The notes beneath the pieces are model-generated. The model was not told the DNA's origin. It worked only from the letters and a program-made list of their open reading frames with translations, and ran no database searches. The translations under genes were made by a program, and so were the position numbers. DNA of 64,000 bases, from the NCBI RefSeq assembly GCF_038405225.1, contig NZ_CP151657.1, positions 2,480,001 to 2,544,000 of the forward strand, given 5' to 3'. Of this stretch, positions 49,527 through 58,036 are shown one piece after another. The stretch is from Arthrobacter citreus (GTDB lineage: Bacteria > Actinomycetota > Actinomycetes > Actinomycetales > Micrococcaceae). The first letter of the stretch is position 1, and each line of letters opens with the position of its first letter.

Positions 49527-50486
49527 TTACTTGATGGAACCTGCGGTGAGGCCGCGGACAATAAAGCGCTGGCCGAAAACCACCAGCAGGAGTGTGGGAA
49601 TGATGGCCAGGACGGTGCCTGCCAGGACCAGCCCGGCGTTGAAGTTGTCCGCCGAGCGCAGCTGGGTGATGCCGATCTGGATGGTTTGCATCTCAGGTGT
49701 CTGGGTGACCAGCAGCGGCCAAAAGTACATGTTCCAGGCCGAGAGGAAGGACCAGATGCCCAGTGCTGCCAGCGTGGGCTTGGACAGCGGCACCAGCACC
49801 GAAAAGAGGAACCTGAAGTGTCCGGCGCCGTCGATCCGCGCCGCTTCCCACAGCTCCATCGGGAAGGACATAAAGGCCTGCCGGAGCAGGAAGATCCCAA
49901 AACCGTGGGCCAGGAACGGCAGCACCAGGGCCGGAATGGTGTTGATCAGTCCCGTGGAGCTCATGGTCAGGTAGTTCGGAATGATGATGGCCTCGGAGGG
50001 CACCATCATGCTGCACAGGAACAGCGCAAACCAGAACGCCCGCCAGCGCACCTTCAGGAACACCAGCGCATAGGCTGCCAGCAGCGACGTGAGCAGCTGT
50101 CCCAGCGTGATCAGCCCCGCCATCACCACGGAGTTTCCGTACTGCCGGACCAGCGGAATGCTGTCCAGGGCGCCGGTGAAGTTCTCCAGCCGGAAACCGT
50201 CGAGCGGCCACAGGGACGCCGGATAGGAGTTGATGTCCCCGGGGCCCATGAATGATCCGACAAAACCGAAATAGACCGGGAAGAGGACGACGGCGGCACC
50301 GGCGGAAAGGCCAAGATACGTCAGGACACGGCCGAGGGTCAGCGGCCGGCGCTGCCGCCGGGGTGCTGCCGGAGGTTTCCGCCCGACCGGCGCTTTGGTG
50401 CCTGCTGCTCGGATGTCTGCTGTTCGGGTGCCTGCTGCCCGGGTAACGGGTGCGGGAGCTGGTGTGGGAGCTGTTGTGCGGCTCAT
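49527..50486 (-). CDS. ugpE: ABC transporter permease (UgpE/MalG family)
   Basis: A 319-residue permease with six helices from about residue 55. The coupling loop E-A-A-R-I-D-G-A-G-H near 219 is the EAA motif. The first 50 residues are a Pro/Ala/Arg-rich cytoplasmic extension containing an imperfect R-A-A-G-T-(R/K) repeat, unusual for the family. It pairs with UgpA. Its start overlaps the ugpA stop by four bases. No ATPase gene follows, so the importer must borrow a UgpC/MsmK-like ATPase from elsewhere. Confidence 0.91.
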   Translation of the reverse strand: MSRTTAPTPAPAPVTRAAGTRTADIRAAGTKAPVGRKPPAAPRRQRRPLTLGRVLTYLGLSAGAAVVLFPVYFGFVGSFMGPGDINSYPASLWPLDGFRLENFTGALDSIPLVRQYGNSVVMAGLITLGQLLTSLLAAYALVFLKVRWRAFWFALFLCSMMVPSEAIIIPNYLTMSSTGLINTIPALVLPFLAHGFGIFLLRQAFMSFPMELWEAARIDGAGHFRFLFSVLVPLSKPTLAALGIWSFLSAWNMYFWPLLVTQTPEMQTIQIGITQLRSADNFNAGLVLAGTVLAIIPTLLLVVFGQRFIVRGLTAGSIK

Positions 50487-51403
50487 CGGTAGAACACCTT
50501 TCGCTCCAGGAGGCCGAATTGGACCGCGGACACCGCTACCACGATGATCAGCAGCACAACGGCCTGGGCGGACGCATAGCCGAAGTTGGAGTTGTTGTTG
50601 GCGAAGGCCTGTTGATAGATCGAGTAGACCAGGGTGGTGGTGCTGTCCTGTGGGCCGCCCTTCGTGAGGATGTGGATCTGGCCGAAGCTTTGCAGTGCGT
50701 GGATGGTGCCGGTGACCAGCAGGAAAAACAGCTGCGGCGTCAGCAGCGGCATGATGATCGAGCGCTGCATGCGCCAGCCGTGAGCTCCATCCAGTCGGGC
50801 TGCCTCGACGACGTCTTCGGACACTGCCCCAAGGCCTGCGGAGAGAACCAGGAGGTTGTAACCCAGCTGCATCCAGATTGTCGCGATGGACACCGAGAGC
50901 AGGGCGATGCCGGGATCAGTCAGCCAGCCCACCCGGTCCAGCCCGAAGAAGGCCAGCATGCCGTTCAGCACGCCCGTGGCCTGGTTGAACATCACTCCGA
51001 AGATCACGGATGCCGTGGCCACCGAATAGGCAAAGGGCAGCGCAAACGCCGTCCGAAAAAACCGTACGGCCTTGATTTTTTGGTGCAGCAGAAGGGCCAG
51101 GGCAAGTGCGATCAGAATCGACGGTGCCACGGTCAGCACCGTGAATCCCAGCGTTACCCACATGACCGATTGAAAACCGGAGTCCGTGAACAACCGCAAA
51201 TAATGGTCCAGTCCGACAAATCCGGAGGGCCGGCCGAAAAGGTCGCTGCCCTGGAAGGACAGGAACACCGAGCGTCCCAGCGGATAGAAAAGGAATGCTG
51301 CAAATATCAGCAGCGCCGGCAGCAAATACCACCAGGCCTTGATGCCGGCCCGATCAGCGGGGCTTTTTTCGCTCCTGGCCGCCGGATTGGCGGCGACGCT
51401 CAT
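50483..51403 (-). CDS. ugpA: ABC transporter permease (UgpA/MalF family)
   Basis: A 306-residue permease, six helices, with the MalF/UgpA-type coupling loop V-V-E-A-A-R-L-D-G-A-H-G-W near residue 200. After an initial cytoplasmic part, the first helix begins near residue 25 (W-W-Y-L-L-P-A-L-L-I-F). P-S-G-F-V-G-L-D-H-Y-L-R near 57 is typical of the periplasmic entry loop. It heads the ugpA-ugpE-ugpB-GDPD operon. The 285-base gap upstream holds a hairpin belonging to the DUF3817 gene and no obvious operator. Confidence 0.91.
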   Translation of the reverse strand: MSVAANPAARSEKSPADRAGIKAWWYLLPALLIFAAFLFYPLGRSVFLSFQGSDLFGRPSGFVGLDHYLRLFTDSGFQSVMWVTLGFTVLTVAPSILIALALALLLHQKIKAVRFFRTAFALPFAYSVATASVIFGVMFNQATGVLNGMLAFFGLDRVGWLTDPGIALLSVSIATIWMQLGYNLLVLSAGLGAVSEDVVEAARLDGAHGWRMQRSIIMPLLTPQLFFLLVTGTIHALQSFGQIHILTKGGPQDSTTTLVYSIYQQAFANNNSNFGYASAQAVVLLIIVVAVSAVQFGLLERKVFYR

Positions 51404-51629
51404 GCTCCGGTCCCGGGGAGTGGCGCCCCGGCCTGGTTTGCAGCACTAAGACAGTGGACGGGGCCATCCTGCCACTGCAAACCGGTGAAGAAAATGCTCA
51501 TTGCGTTCTTTTCCGTCCATAGTTCCGAGGCGCACTATTGCATTGTTTTGTGCGCCGCTCGCCACGGTATCCACGGGGTTGAAACGAAAAGAAAACGGAA
51601 GGTGAACATTCGGGACGCCTGCCCCGAGA

Positions 51630-51675
51630 TAGCAGAAGGTGCACTTCCCGGAGCTGGGAAGTGCACCTTCTGCTA
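51630..51675. terminator. hairpin of the GGCAGAAAGTGCT family after the DUF3817 gene
   Basis: The stem 51630-51649 with 51656-51675 pairs perfectly over 20 bp with a 6-base loop. It lies 14 bases past the stop of the minus-strand DUF3817 gene, where it would end its transcript, and upstream of ugpA. The arm AGCAGAAGGTGCA is a diverged member of the family. Confidence 0.75.
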
Positions 51676-51688
51676 GTTCGGCGGTGGG

Positions 51689-52144
51689 TTAGGAAAGGGA
51701 AACGGGCGGGCCCAGGACCAGGAGCACATAGAAGACGACGGCGACGGCCGCCAGCAGCACGATCACGGAGACTGCCGGACGGCGAAGCACCACTGCTTGG
51801 GCCTTCTCGGGGAAGCTGCCGGGCGTTTCGCCGCCCGGAGCAAGCCGCCACCCGCCGTCGAGCTTTCCCCCGCGGTCCATCGTGCGCTCGAAGGGAATGG
51901 TGGCATACGGGACCACCGCCGTCACGAGGCCCAGAAAGATCGTGGCCGGTGACCACTTCTGGTTAATGCCGACAAATACCGTGCTCACGGCGTAGGAGAG
52001 GAACACAAAGCCGTGCAGGCCGCCGGCAATCGGCGTGAATGCCTCGTTGTCCAAAACGTACTTGGCGAACATGCCGGCCAGGAGCAGGGTCCAGGTGACG
52101 GCCTCGGCGAAGGCCAGGGTGCGGAACAAGGTGCGGGGTGTCAT
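51689..52144 (-). CDS. DUF3817 domain membrane protein
   Basis: A 151-residue protein with four hydrophobic helices. The first, with L-F-R-T-L-A-F-A-E-A-V-T-W-T-L-L-L-A-G-M, and the following P-I-A-G-G-L-H-G-F-V-F-L-S-Y-A near residues 37-51 match DUF3817, a small actinobacterial membrane domain of unknown function. A cytoplasmic-looking loop with charged residues (about 85-115) precedes the last helix. ATG 52144 matches the domain start; the longer frame to 52273 adds an unlikely 43 residues. It stands alone. Confidence 0.86.
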   Translation of the reverse strand: MTPRTLFRTLAFAEAVTWTLLLAGMFAKYVLDNEAFTPIAGGLHGFVFLSYAVSTVFVGINQKWSPATIFLGLVTAVVPYATIPFERTMDRGGKLDGGWRLAPGGETPGSFPEKAQAVVLRRPAVSVIVLLAAVAVVFYVLLVLGPPVSLS

Positions 52145-52308
52145 CGAGCTCTCTCGGTCGGGAGGTTTCTGCTGTGATGCCGCCGGGCGGTTGCTTACCA
52201 ACGGGTTGTCAGTATCGTATCGCGGCGTGTGCCGCCCGGCCCCACAGAAACCTGCCGGTGCGAGCAAGATCAACCCTTTGATGGACCCGGCGGCACCCCT
52301 TGGCGGCC

Positions 52309-53853
52309 TTAGCTGCTGCTGCCGGCCAGCACCTCCCCACGGTCCGCCGCGGCGTCACGGCGGCGGTGGCGCAGATGCTGCAGTCCGCTGATAATCAGCG
52401 CGCCAGCCAGCACGGCGTACAGCGTAATGGTGATGGGACTGCCCACCAGAATGCCCAAATCCCCCTCGGAAACGGCCAGTGCGCGGCGCAGTTCCGTCTC
52501 CGCCATCGGGCCCAGGATCACGGCAATCAGCACCGGTGCCAGCGGAATGCTGTAGCGGCGCATGAGGAAGCCCAGCAGGCCAACTGCAATCAGCAGCCAC
52601 AGGTCGATGAGCGATGAGCTCACCGCGTACACGCCCAGCATGGAAAAAACGGTGATGCCGGCATAGAGGTAATGCCGGGGAATGGTCAGCAGCTTCGCCC
52701 ACACTGTAGCGAACGGCAGGTTGATGATCAGCAGAATGACCAGGCCGATGAACAGCGAGGCCAGCAGGGCCCAGACCAGGTCACCGCTTCGCTCAAAGAG
52801 CAGCGGCCCGGGCTGCATCCCGTACTGCTGGAAGGCTGCGAGCATAATGGCGGCGGTGGCCGATGTGGGCAGCCCGAGCGCCAGCAGCGCGCCCATGGCG
52901 GTTCCCGCCGTCGCGTTGGCTGCCGCTTCCGGCGCAGCCAGGCCCTTGATCGAGCCGGTGGTGCCGAACTCCGGATCCTTGCGGCGTTTGGCCAGCTGTT
53001 TTTCGGTGCCGTAGGCCAGGAAGGTGGGAACCTCGGCCCCGCCGGCTGGGATCAGCCCGAAAGGAGCGCCAAAGGCAGTTCCGCGCAGCCATGAGGGCAG
53101 GGCCTTGCGGAAATCCTTGAAGTTGATGCGGGCGTTTCCGCCGGCCTTGATGCGGGTTGCCACCGGATCCCGGTGGATGCGCGAGGCCACGTGGAACACC
53201 TCGCCCAGTGCAAGCAGGCCAACGGTAATGACAATGATGGAAATGCCGTCAAAAAGCTGGGGCAGCCCCAGCGTGAAGCGGGCGGTTCCGCTGGGTCCGT
53301 CGATTCCCACAAGGGCCAGGGCCAGGCCGATGCCCAGGGCGCCGACACCGCGGATGACGGATTCGGAGACCACTGCGGAGATGGCCAGGAAGGCGAAGAC
53401 TGCCAGGGCGAAATACTCCGCCGGACCGAATACGGTGGCCAGGCGCACCAGCGTGGGGGCGAAGAACACCACCAGCGTGGTGGCTATCAGGCCGCCAATG
53501 AACGCACCGATGGCCGCGGTGGCCAGGGCCTTGGCGGCCTGCCCGTTTTTGGCCATGCGATGGCCTTCAAAGGTTGAGGCAATTGCCGAGGAGTTGCCCG
53601 GGGTGTTCAGGAGGATCCCCGCGGTGGAGTCTCCAAAAAGTCCGCCGAAGTAGATGCCGGCGAACATGATGAAGGCCGCCGTGGGTTCCAGGGAAAAGGT
53701 GACCGGGAGCAGCAGGGCCACGGCCATTGCCGAGCCGAGTCCGGGAAGGACGCCGACGGCGGTGCCCAGGACGGCGCCGATCAGCACCCAGAGCAGGTTG
53801 ACGGGGGTCAGCGCGGCGGCGAACCCTTCCATAAGCAGTGCGAGCTGATCCAT
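52309..53853 (-). CDS. tctA: tripartite tricarboxylate transporter large permease (TctA family), tricarballylate cluster
   Basis: A 514-residue TctA-family permease, about 12 helices. G-V-L-P-G-L-G-S-A-M-A-V-A near residue 34 and the second-half motif G-L-I-P-A-G-G-A-E-V-P-T-F near 266 are the inverted-repeat signatures, with N-A-T-A-G-T-A-M-G-A-L near 313. In Salmonella the comparable transporter imports tricarballylate or citrate. Adjacent tcuA suggests tricarballylate here. Its ATG overlaps the tctB stop as TGATG. Confidence 0.92.
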   Translation of the reverse strand: MDQLALLMEGFAAALTPVNLLWVLIGAVLGTAVGVLPGLGSAMAVALLLPVTFSLEPTAAFIMFAGIYFGGLFGDSTAGILLNTPGNSSAIASTFEGHRMAKNGQAAKALATAAIGAFIGGLIATTLVVFFAPTLVRLATVFGPAEYFALAVFAFLAISAVVSESVIRGVGALGIGLALALVGIDGPSGTARFTLGLPQLFDGISIIVITVGLLALGEVFHVASRIHRDPVATRIKAGGNARINFKDFRKALPSWLRGTAFGAPFGLIPAGGAEVPTFLAYGTEKQLAKRRKDPEFGTTGSIKGLAAPEAAANATAGTAMGALLALGLPTSATAAIMLAAFQQYGMQPGPLLFERSGDLVWALLASLFIGLVILLIINLPFATVWAKLLTIPRHYLYAGITVFSMLGVYAVSSSLIDLWLLIAVGLLGFLMRRYSIPLAPVLIAVILGPMAETELRRALAVSEGDLGILVGSPITITLYAVLAGALIISGLQHLRHRRRDAAADRGEVLAGSSS

Positions 53854-54479
53854 CAGAGCATTCCTCCCAGGAAGCCGGAGGGCAGGTTCAGGCCCAGTCC
53901 GGCGTTAAAGGCGAGCTGTACGGCGGAGGCAAACAGCAGCGAGACACCGACGTCGAAGAGCGGACGCTTGCTGCCCATCGCGTAGCAGATCACCCAGAAC
54001 AGGAACGCCGCACTGAGGATCCAGCCCACGATGTTGAGCATGACGGTGAAGGCCACCACGCCACCGACAACCATGCCCACGGTCCGCCAATCGGAGTAGG
54101 TCTTGTAGGTGGGATGGTCCCCCGTGTCGTCGTGCAGGGTTTCAAACTCACGTTCGCCGGAGAGGTCATCGAGCATGGCACCGGAGAAGTTCCCGCGTCC
54201 GGGATGGATGCGGGTGTCCGGAATGTTGGGGCGCCGGATCACCTGGATGGCCAGGGCCGTGGCCACCCCATAGAGGGCGATGCAGACCAGGACCGGGAAG
54301 AACTGCGGCCCCGGAGAAGCGGTGCCCTGCACGTTCATGGTGGCGGTGCCGATGGTCAGGAAGATCGCCACGGCGTAAAGCACGGCGACGACGATCAGTT
54401 CACTTCGGCCTTCCAGCGCCGGGCGGCGCGGCGCCGGTGACTGCCGGGCGGGTGCCGGCTTGTCCTGGGCGAGACTCAT
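53853..54479 (-). CDS. tctB: tripartite tricarboxylate transporter small subunit (TctB family)
   Basis: A 208-residue TctB-type membrane protein: a short basic cytoplasmic N-terminus, helix one near residues 27-45, a long polar loop (about 75-115) and three more helices near 125-205. The loop is longer than in the first cluster's TctB. It overlaps the tctC stop by four bases (ATGA), so the three subunits are co-translated. The frame to 54599 extends into tctC and is rejected. Confidence 0.86.
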   Translation of the reverse strand: MSLAQDKPAPARQSPAPRRPALEGRSELIVVAVLYAVAIFLTIGTATMNVQGTASPGPQFFPVLVCIALYGVATALAIQVIRRPNIPDTRIHPGRGNFSGAMLDDLSGEREFETLHDDTGDHPTYKTYSDWRTVGMVVGGVVAFTVMLNIVGWILSAAFLFWVICYAMGSKRPLFDVGVSLLFASAVQLAFNAGLGLNLPSGFLGGML

Positions 54480-55456
54480 AATCCGAGCTCCTTTACGATT
54501 CCTTGTGCCGTGGTGACTTCTCCGTCGATGAAGTCCTCGAATTCCTCGCCGGTGGCAAAGCTGTCCGTCCAGCTGTTGCGCTCGAGGGTGTCCCGCCATT
54601 CATCCGACTCCCGCATCTCGGTGATGATCGCAACGAATTCCGCTTTCGCTTCATCCGTGATGCCGGGGGCGGCCACTACGCCGCGCCAGTTGGACATGGA
54701 CACGTCCACGCCCTGCTCCCTGAAGGTGGGGACATCCACGCCGTCGAGCCGCTCCTCGGAGGAGATCGCCAGGGCGCGGAGGGTTCCGGCTTCAATCTGG
54801 TCCGCCACCTCGTTGTACCCGGACATGCCGGCGGCCGTGGTGTGGGACAGCAGTGACGTCAGGGCTTCGCCGCCGCCGGAATAGGCAACATAGTTCACCG
54901 TGCTCGGGTCCATGCCGATCTTCTGGGCGAGCAGGCCGCTGAGCAGATGGTCGATGGAACCGAGCGAACCGCCGCCGATGGAGTTGGCCCCGGGGTTCGC
55001 CTGCCATGCGGCCAGGAAGTCATCGAGCGTCTGGAATTCCGAGTCCGCCGGAACCACCAGCGCCGCATAGTCATCAGCGAGGCGGGCGATGGGAACGACG
55101 TCGGCCATGGACTCCGGGTTGTCGGCCAGTTCGATGGCGCCGATCATGACCCCGCCGGTGACCAGCAGCGCATCCTCGCGGCCGGGGGTCTGGACAAACT
55201 GGCTCAGTCCGATGGTGCCTCCGGCTCCGGGAACGTTCACCACCTGCGGATTATTGACGATGCCGTTGCTGCGCAGCGCCTGCTGGGATTCGCGCGCGAA
55301 TCCGTCCCAGCCTCCGCCGGGGGCTGCCGGAGCAATAAGTGTGAGTTTGCTGCGTGCGGTGGCCGTGCCTCCGGACGCAGCTGCATTAACGAACGCCAGG
55401 ATCGTGACCACGGCGACGACCAGGGCGAAAACCCCCGTGCGGATGGACTTTTTCAT
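54476..55456 (-). CDS. tctC: TTT transporter substrate-binding protein (TctC/Bug family)
   Basis: A 326-residue binding protein (331 with the ATG at 55471). It has a cleavable-type signal (V-F-A-L-V-V-A-V-V-T-I-L-A-F-V-N-A) with no lipobox cysteine, unlike the lipoprotein TctC at 25379. The Bug fold features are L-I-A-P-A-A-P-G-G-G-W-D near 42 and N-V-P-G-A-G-G-T-I-G near 70. It captures the organic acid for TctAB. It is divergent from tcuA; the gap contains the candidate operators described below. GGGAAG lies just before 55456, so this start is preferred, though not certain. Confidence 0.9.
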   Translation of the reverse strand: MKKSIRTGVFALVVAVVTILAFVNAAASGGTATARSKLTLIAPAAPGGGWDGFARESQQALRSNGIVNNPQVVNVPGAGGTIGLSQFVQTPGREDALLVTGGVMIGAIELADNPESMADVVPIARLADDYAALVVPADSEFQTLDDFLAAWQANPGANSIGGGSLGSIDHLLSGLLAQKIGMDPSTVNYVAYSGGGEALTSLLSHTTAAGMSGYNEVADQIEAGTLRALAISSEERLDGVDVPTFREQGVDVSMSNWRGVVAAPGITDEAKAEFVAIITEMRESDEWRDTLERNSWTDSFATGEEFEDFIDGEVTTAQGIVKELGL

Positions 55457-55513
55457 CTCTTCCCGTTCCATTACTTCGTTGTCGGACGGACGATCCTCGG
55501 TATGTGCGGATTG

Positions 55514-55523
55514 TTGTACACAA
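55514..55523. promoter_or_regulatory. candidate FCD-regulator operator on the tctC side
   Basis: TTGTACACAA is a near-perfect dyad of the TTGTATACAA type, 58 bp upstream of the tctC start. The regulator at 57293 has a VanR-like recognition helix (S-R-T-P-V-R-E-A-L), which fits this pattern. Confidence 0.55.
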
Positions 55524-55541
55524 TCACATACATACAGCCGG

Positions 55542-55555
55542 GTGACCTAAGTCAC
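55542..55555. promoter_or_regulatory. GTGAC-N4-GTCAC palindrome, unknown binder
   Basis: GTGACCTAAGTCAC is a 5-bp dyad in the tctC/tcuA divergent region. A related CGTGAGTCACG lies at 55612-55622 inside the candidate tcuA promoter spacer. I cannot assign a binding protein. Confidence 0.35.
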
Positions 55556-55607
55556 CACCCTAAAGGACTGTGAAGCAAGTAACAATTGTGACTGAAGGAC
55601 CTGTAAC

Positions 55608-55635
55608 TTGACGTGAGTCACGGTTCCCCTAGAAT
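55608..55635 (+). promoter_or_regulatory. predicted tcuA promoter
   Basis: TTGACG (55608-55613) and TAGAAT (55630-55635) with a 16-bp spacer form the best sigma70-like promoter I see in the window, about 60 bp before the tcuA start. A dyad TTGTATACAT at 55656-55665, likely an operator, lies just past the predicted start site. Confidence 0.62.
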
Positions 55636-55655
55636 CGTTTCCATTCACCGAGGCT

Positions 55656-55665
55656 TTGTATACAT
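55656..55665. promoter_or_regulatory. candidate FCD-regulator operator on the tcuA side
   Basis: TTGTATACAT, nine of ten bases of the TTGTATACAA dyad, lies 30 bp before the tcuA start and about 20 bp past the predicted -10. A roadblock position suits repression. Confidence 0.58.
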
Positions 55666-55694
55666 GGGTATGCAACCAACATCAGGAGCAGCAC

Positions 55695-57179
55695 ATGGCA
55701 GTAGCAGGCACTACCGGGTCCGTCAGTGCGGACGTCATTGTGGTGGGGGGCGGCAACGCGGGATTCACCGCGGCCCACGCTGCTGCCGAACGCGGACGTT
55801 CAGTGATCCTGCTGGAAAAGGGATCTGAAGAGCTCTCCGGCGGCAACAGCTTCTACACCGCCGGCGCCACCCGCATTACGCACGGGGGCCTGGCGGACCT
55901 GGCCGGCCTGATCGAGCATGATGACCGCCATGCCTCCACCGTGGTTCCGCCCTACTCCGCGCAGGAGTACGCAGCGGACCTGGCGAAGGTCACCGAAGGC
56001 CGGAACGATCCGGAGCTGACCGAGGTACTGATCTCCGAAAGCCAGTCCACGCTCCGGTGGCTGAACAGCCTGGGCCTGAAATACCGCTTGATGTACGAGC
56101 GCCAGGCCTACGAACGCCCGGACGGCAGCTACCTGTTCTGGGGCGGGCTGCATGTGGGCAACGTGGGCGGCGGGGAAGGCATGATGGCGGACCACACCCG
56201 CGTGGCCCGGGAACTCGGCGTCGAGATCCGCTACGCCAGCCCGGCCACCCGCCTGGTGCTCGACGGCGGCCGGGTCACCGGCGTCGTTGTTGCCGGTCCG
56301 GAGGGCGAGTATGTGCTGAACGCCGAATCCGTGATCCTCACCGCGGGCGGCTTTGAATCCGACCCTGCCCTGCGCCGCGAATTCCTCGGTGAGGGCTGGG
56401 AAAACGCCAAAGTGCGCGGCACCCCCTGCAACACCGGCGATATGCTGCTGGCCGCACTCGACATTGGCGCCGCCCGGGGCGGTGACTGGAACACCTGCCA
56501 CAGCGTGCAGTGGGACGCGTTCACCGAAAACAACGAAAGCAACCGCGAACTGACCAACCGCCTGACCCGGCAGAGCTATCCGCTGGGCATCATCGTCAAC
56601 CGCGACGGCGAGCGCTTCCTGGATGAAGGCGCCGACTTCCGCAACTACACCTACGCCAAGTACGGCAAGGAAATCCTGAAGCAGCCCGGCTCGGTGGCCT
56701 GGCAGCTTTTTGATGCCACGCTGCGGCCCATGCTCCGGGCGGAGGAGTACGACATGCCCGGTGTTTCCGTGGAAACCGCCGACACGATTGCCGAACTTGC
56801 AGCCAAAATCGGCATCAACCCGGAAGCGCTGGAGAAGACCGTGAGCGGCTTCAACTCCTCCATAGACCGCAGCATCGCCTTTGATCCGAACGTGCTGGAC
56901 GGCCGGGCTGCGCAGACCGAGCCGGTCAAGAGCAACTGGGCGGTGCCGCTGGAAACCGGACCGTTCTACGCATACGGCGTCACCTGCGGCATCACCTTCA
57001 CCTTCGGCGGCGTCAAGGGTGACACCTCAGGCCGGGTGCTGGATGCCGAGGGCAACCACATCCCGGGCTTGTTCGCCGCCGGTGAGATGCTTGGCGGATT
57101 GTTCAGCACCAACTACCCCGGCGGTTCCGGCCTTGCTGCCGGCTGCGTGTTCGGACGACGGGCCGGTTCCCTGGCCTGA
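55695..57179 (+). CDS. tcuA: FAD-dependent tricarballylate dehydrogenase
   Basis: A 494-residue flavoprotein of the fumarate reductase/succinate dehydrogenase flavoprotein fold. FAD-binding V-V-G-G-G-N-A-G at residues 16-23, L-E-K-G near 42 and the capping region with G-G-L-H-V-G-N-V-G-G-G-E-G near 155 are present, along with the C-terminal G-G-L-F-S-T-N-Y-P-G-G-S-G-L-A-A-G block. TcuA oxidises tricarballylate to cis-aconitate, which enters the citric acid cycle. RBS AGGAG supports ATG 55695. TctCBA lies divergent and an FCD regulator follows. No tcuB (the electron-transfer partner) is in the window. Confidence 0.87.
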   Translation: MAVAGTTGSVSADVIVVGGGNAGFTAAHAAAERGRSVILLEKGSEELSGGNSFYTAGATRITHGGLADLAGLIEHDDRHASTVVPPYSAQEYAADLAKVTEGRNDPELTEVLISESQSTLRWLNSLGLKYRLMYERQAYERPDGSYLFWGGLHVGNVGGGEGMMADHTRVARELGVEIRYASPATRLVLDGGRVTGVVVAGPEGEYVLNAESVILTAGGFESDPALRREFLGEGWENAKVRGTPCNTGDMLLAALDIGAARGGDWNTCHSVQWDAFTENNESNRELTNRLTRQSYPLGIIVNRDGERFLDEGADFRNYTYAKYGKEILKQPGSVAWQLFDATLRPMLRAEEYDMPGVSVETADTIAELAAKIGINPEALEKTVSGFNSSIDRSIAFDPNVLDGRAAQTEPVKSNWAVPLETGPFYAYGVTCGITFTFGGVKGDTSGRVLDAEGNHIPGLFAAGEMLGGLFSTNYPGGSGLAAGCVFGRRAGSLA

Positions 57180-57292
57180 TGATCCTCCGGGGACCTGCGG
57201 TGCAGGTCCCCGGGCAGGGCTCCCGTAAAGTTGGCTCCGTCGGTTTCGGTTTTACGCATGCCCTTTCCCCTCCGCACTTCCTAGGACGCCCC

Positions 57293-57973
57293 ATGGCCCA
57301 AGCAGCAGCACGCATTGACGGTGAGGCCATCTTCGCGACCCTGCGCAGCGAGATCCTCTCCGGCGTCCATCAGCCGGGCACCCCCATGCGGGAGATCTCC
57401 CTGGCGGAGCGCTTCGGTGTATCGCGCACCCCGGTCCGGGAAGCCCTCTCGCGCCTGCAGCAGGAGCGGCTGCTGGAACGGGTGGCCCGCGGGCTGCAGG
57501 TCCCCCAGGTGGAACCGGCACAGGTGATCCAGATCTATGACATGCGCATCCTGCTGGAGGAGGAGGCCGCCGGCCAGGCCGCCCGTGCCCGCCAGTTCAC
57601 CGATCTGATGCGCCTTGAAGCGCTGTTGGAACGGGACCGGCAGCTTCAGGCTCCCGATGACCGCACCAGGATCACCACCAACCTGGAGTTCCATGCAGCC
57701 GTGTGGAAGTGCGCGCACAACCCCATCCTGACGGACCTGCTGGAACGCCTGTCCACCCATTTGGTGCATGCTCCGCGCTCCACCCTTTCCGTGGACCAGC
57801 GCTGGGATGCCGCCCTCGATGAGCATGCCGCCCTGATCAGCGCCATCGACAGCCACGACGTGGACGGTGCCCGCGCCATTGCCCGCGCCCATATGGAAAC
57901 AGCCCGCAGCATCCGTCTGCAGCTTCTGCGCGAGCGCGCCCTCGAGCAGCCGCTGCCTCCCTACAGCCGGTAG
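57293..57973 (+). CDS. GntR family regulator with FCD domain, probable tcu/tct repressor
   Basis: A 226-residue regulator of the VanR-like branch. The winged helix is in 8-75 with A-E-R-F-G-V-S-R-T-P-V-R-E-A-L-S-R-L-Q, and the FCD domain follows to about 215, with the acidic/His residues in T-N-L-E-F-H-A-A-V and L-D-E-H-A-A-L. It lies 113 bases after tcuA in the same direction. Two TTGTATACAA-type dyads in the tctC/tcuA gap are likely targets. Tricarballylate or citrate-like acids are reasonable ligands. Confidence 0.87.
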   Translation: MAQAAARIDGEAIFATLRSEILSGVHQPGTPMREISLAERFGVSRTPVREALSRLQQERLLERVARGLQVPQVEPAQVIQIYDMRILLEEEAAGQAARARQFTDLMRLEALLERDRQLQAPDDRTRITTNLEFHAAVWKCAHNPILTDLLERLSTHLVHAPRSTLSVDQRWDAALDEHAALISAIDSHDVDGARAIARAHMETARSIRLQLLRERALEQPLPPYSR

Positions 57974-58036
57974 CCGCCGGTCCCGCCCCAAGGCGGGAAA
58001 CAGGTGGCGCGGACGCGCGGCAGCCCAGGGCGGAAA

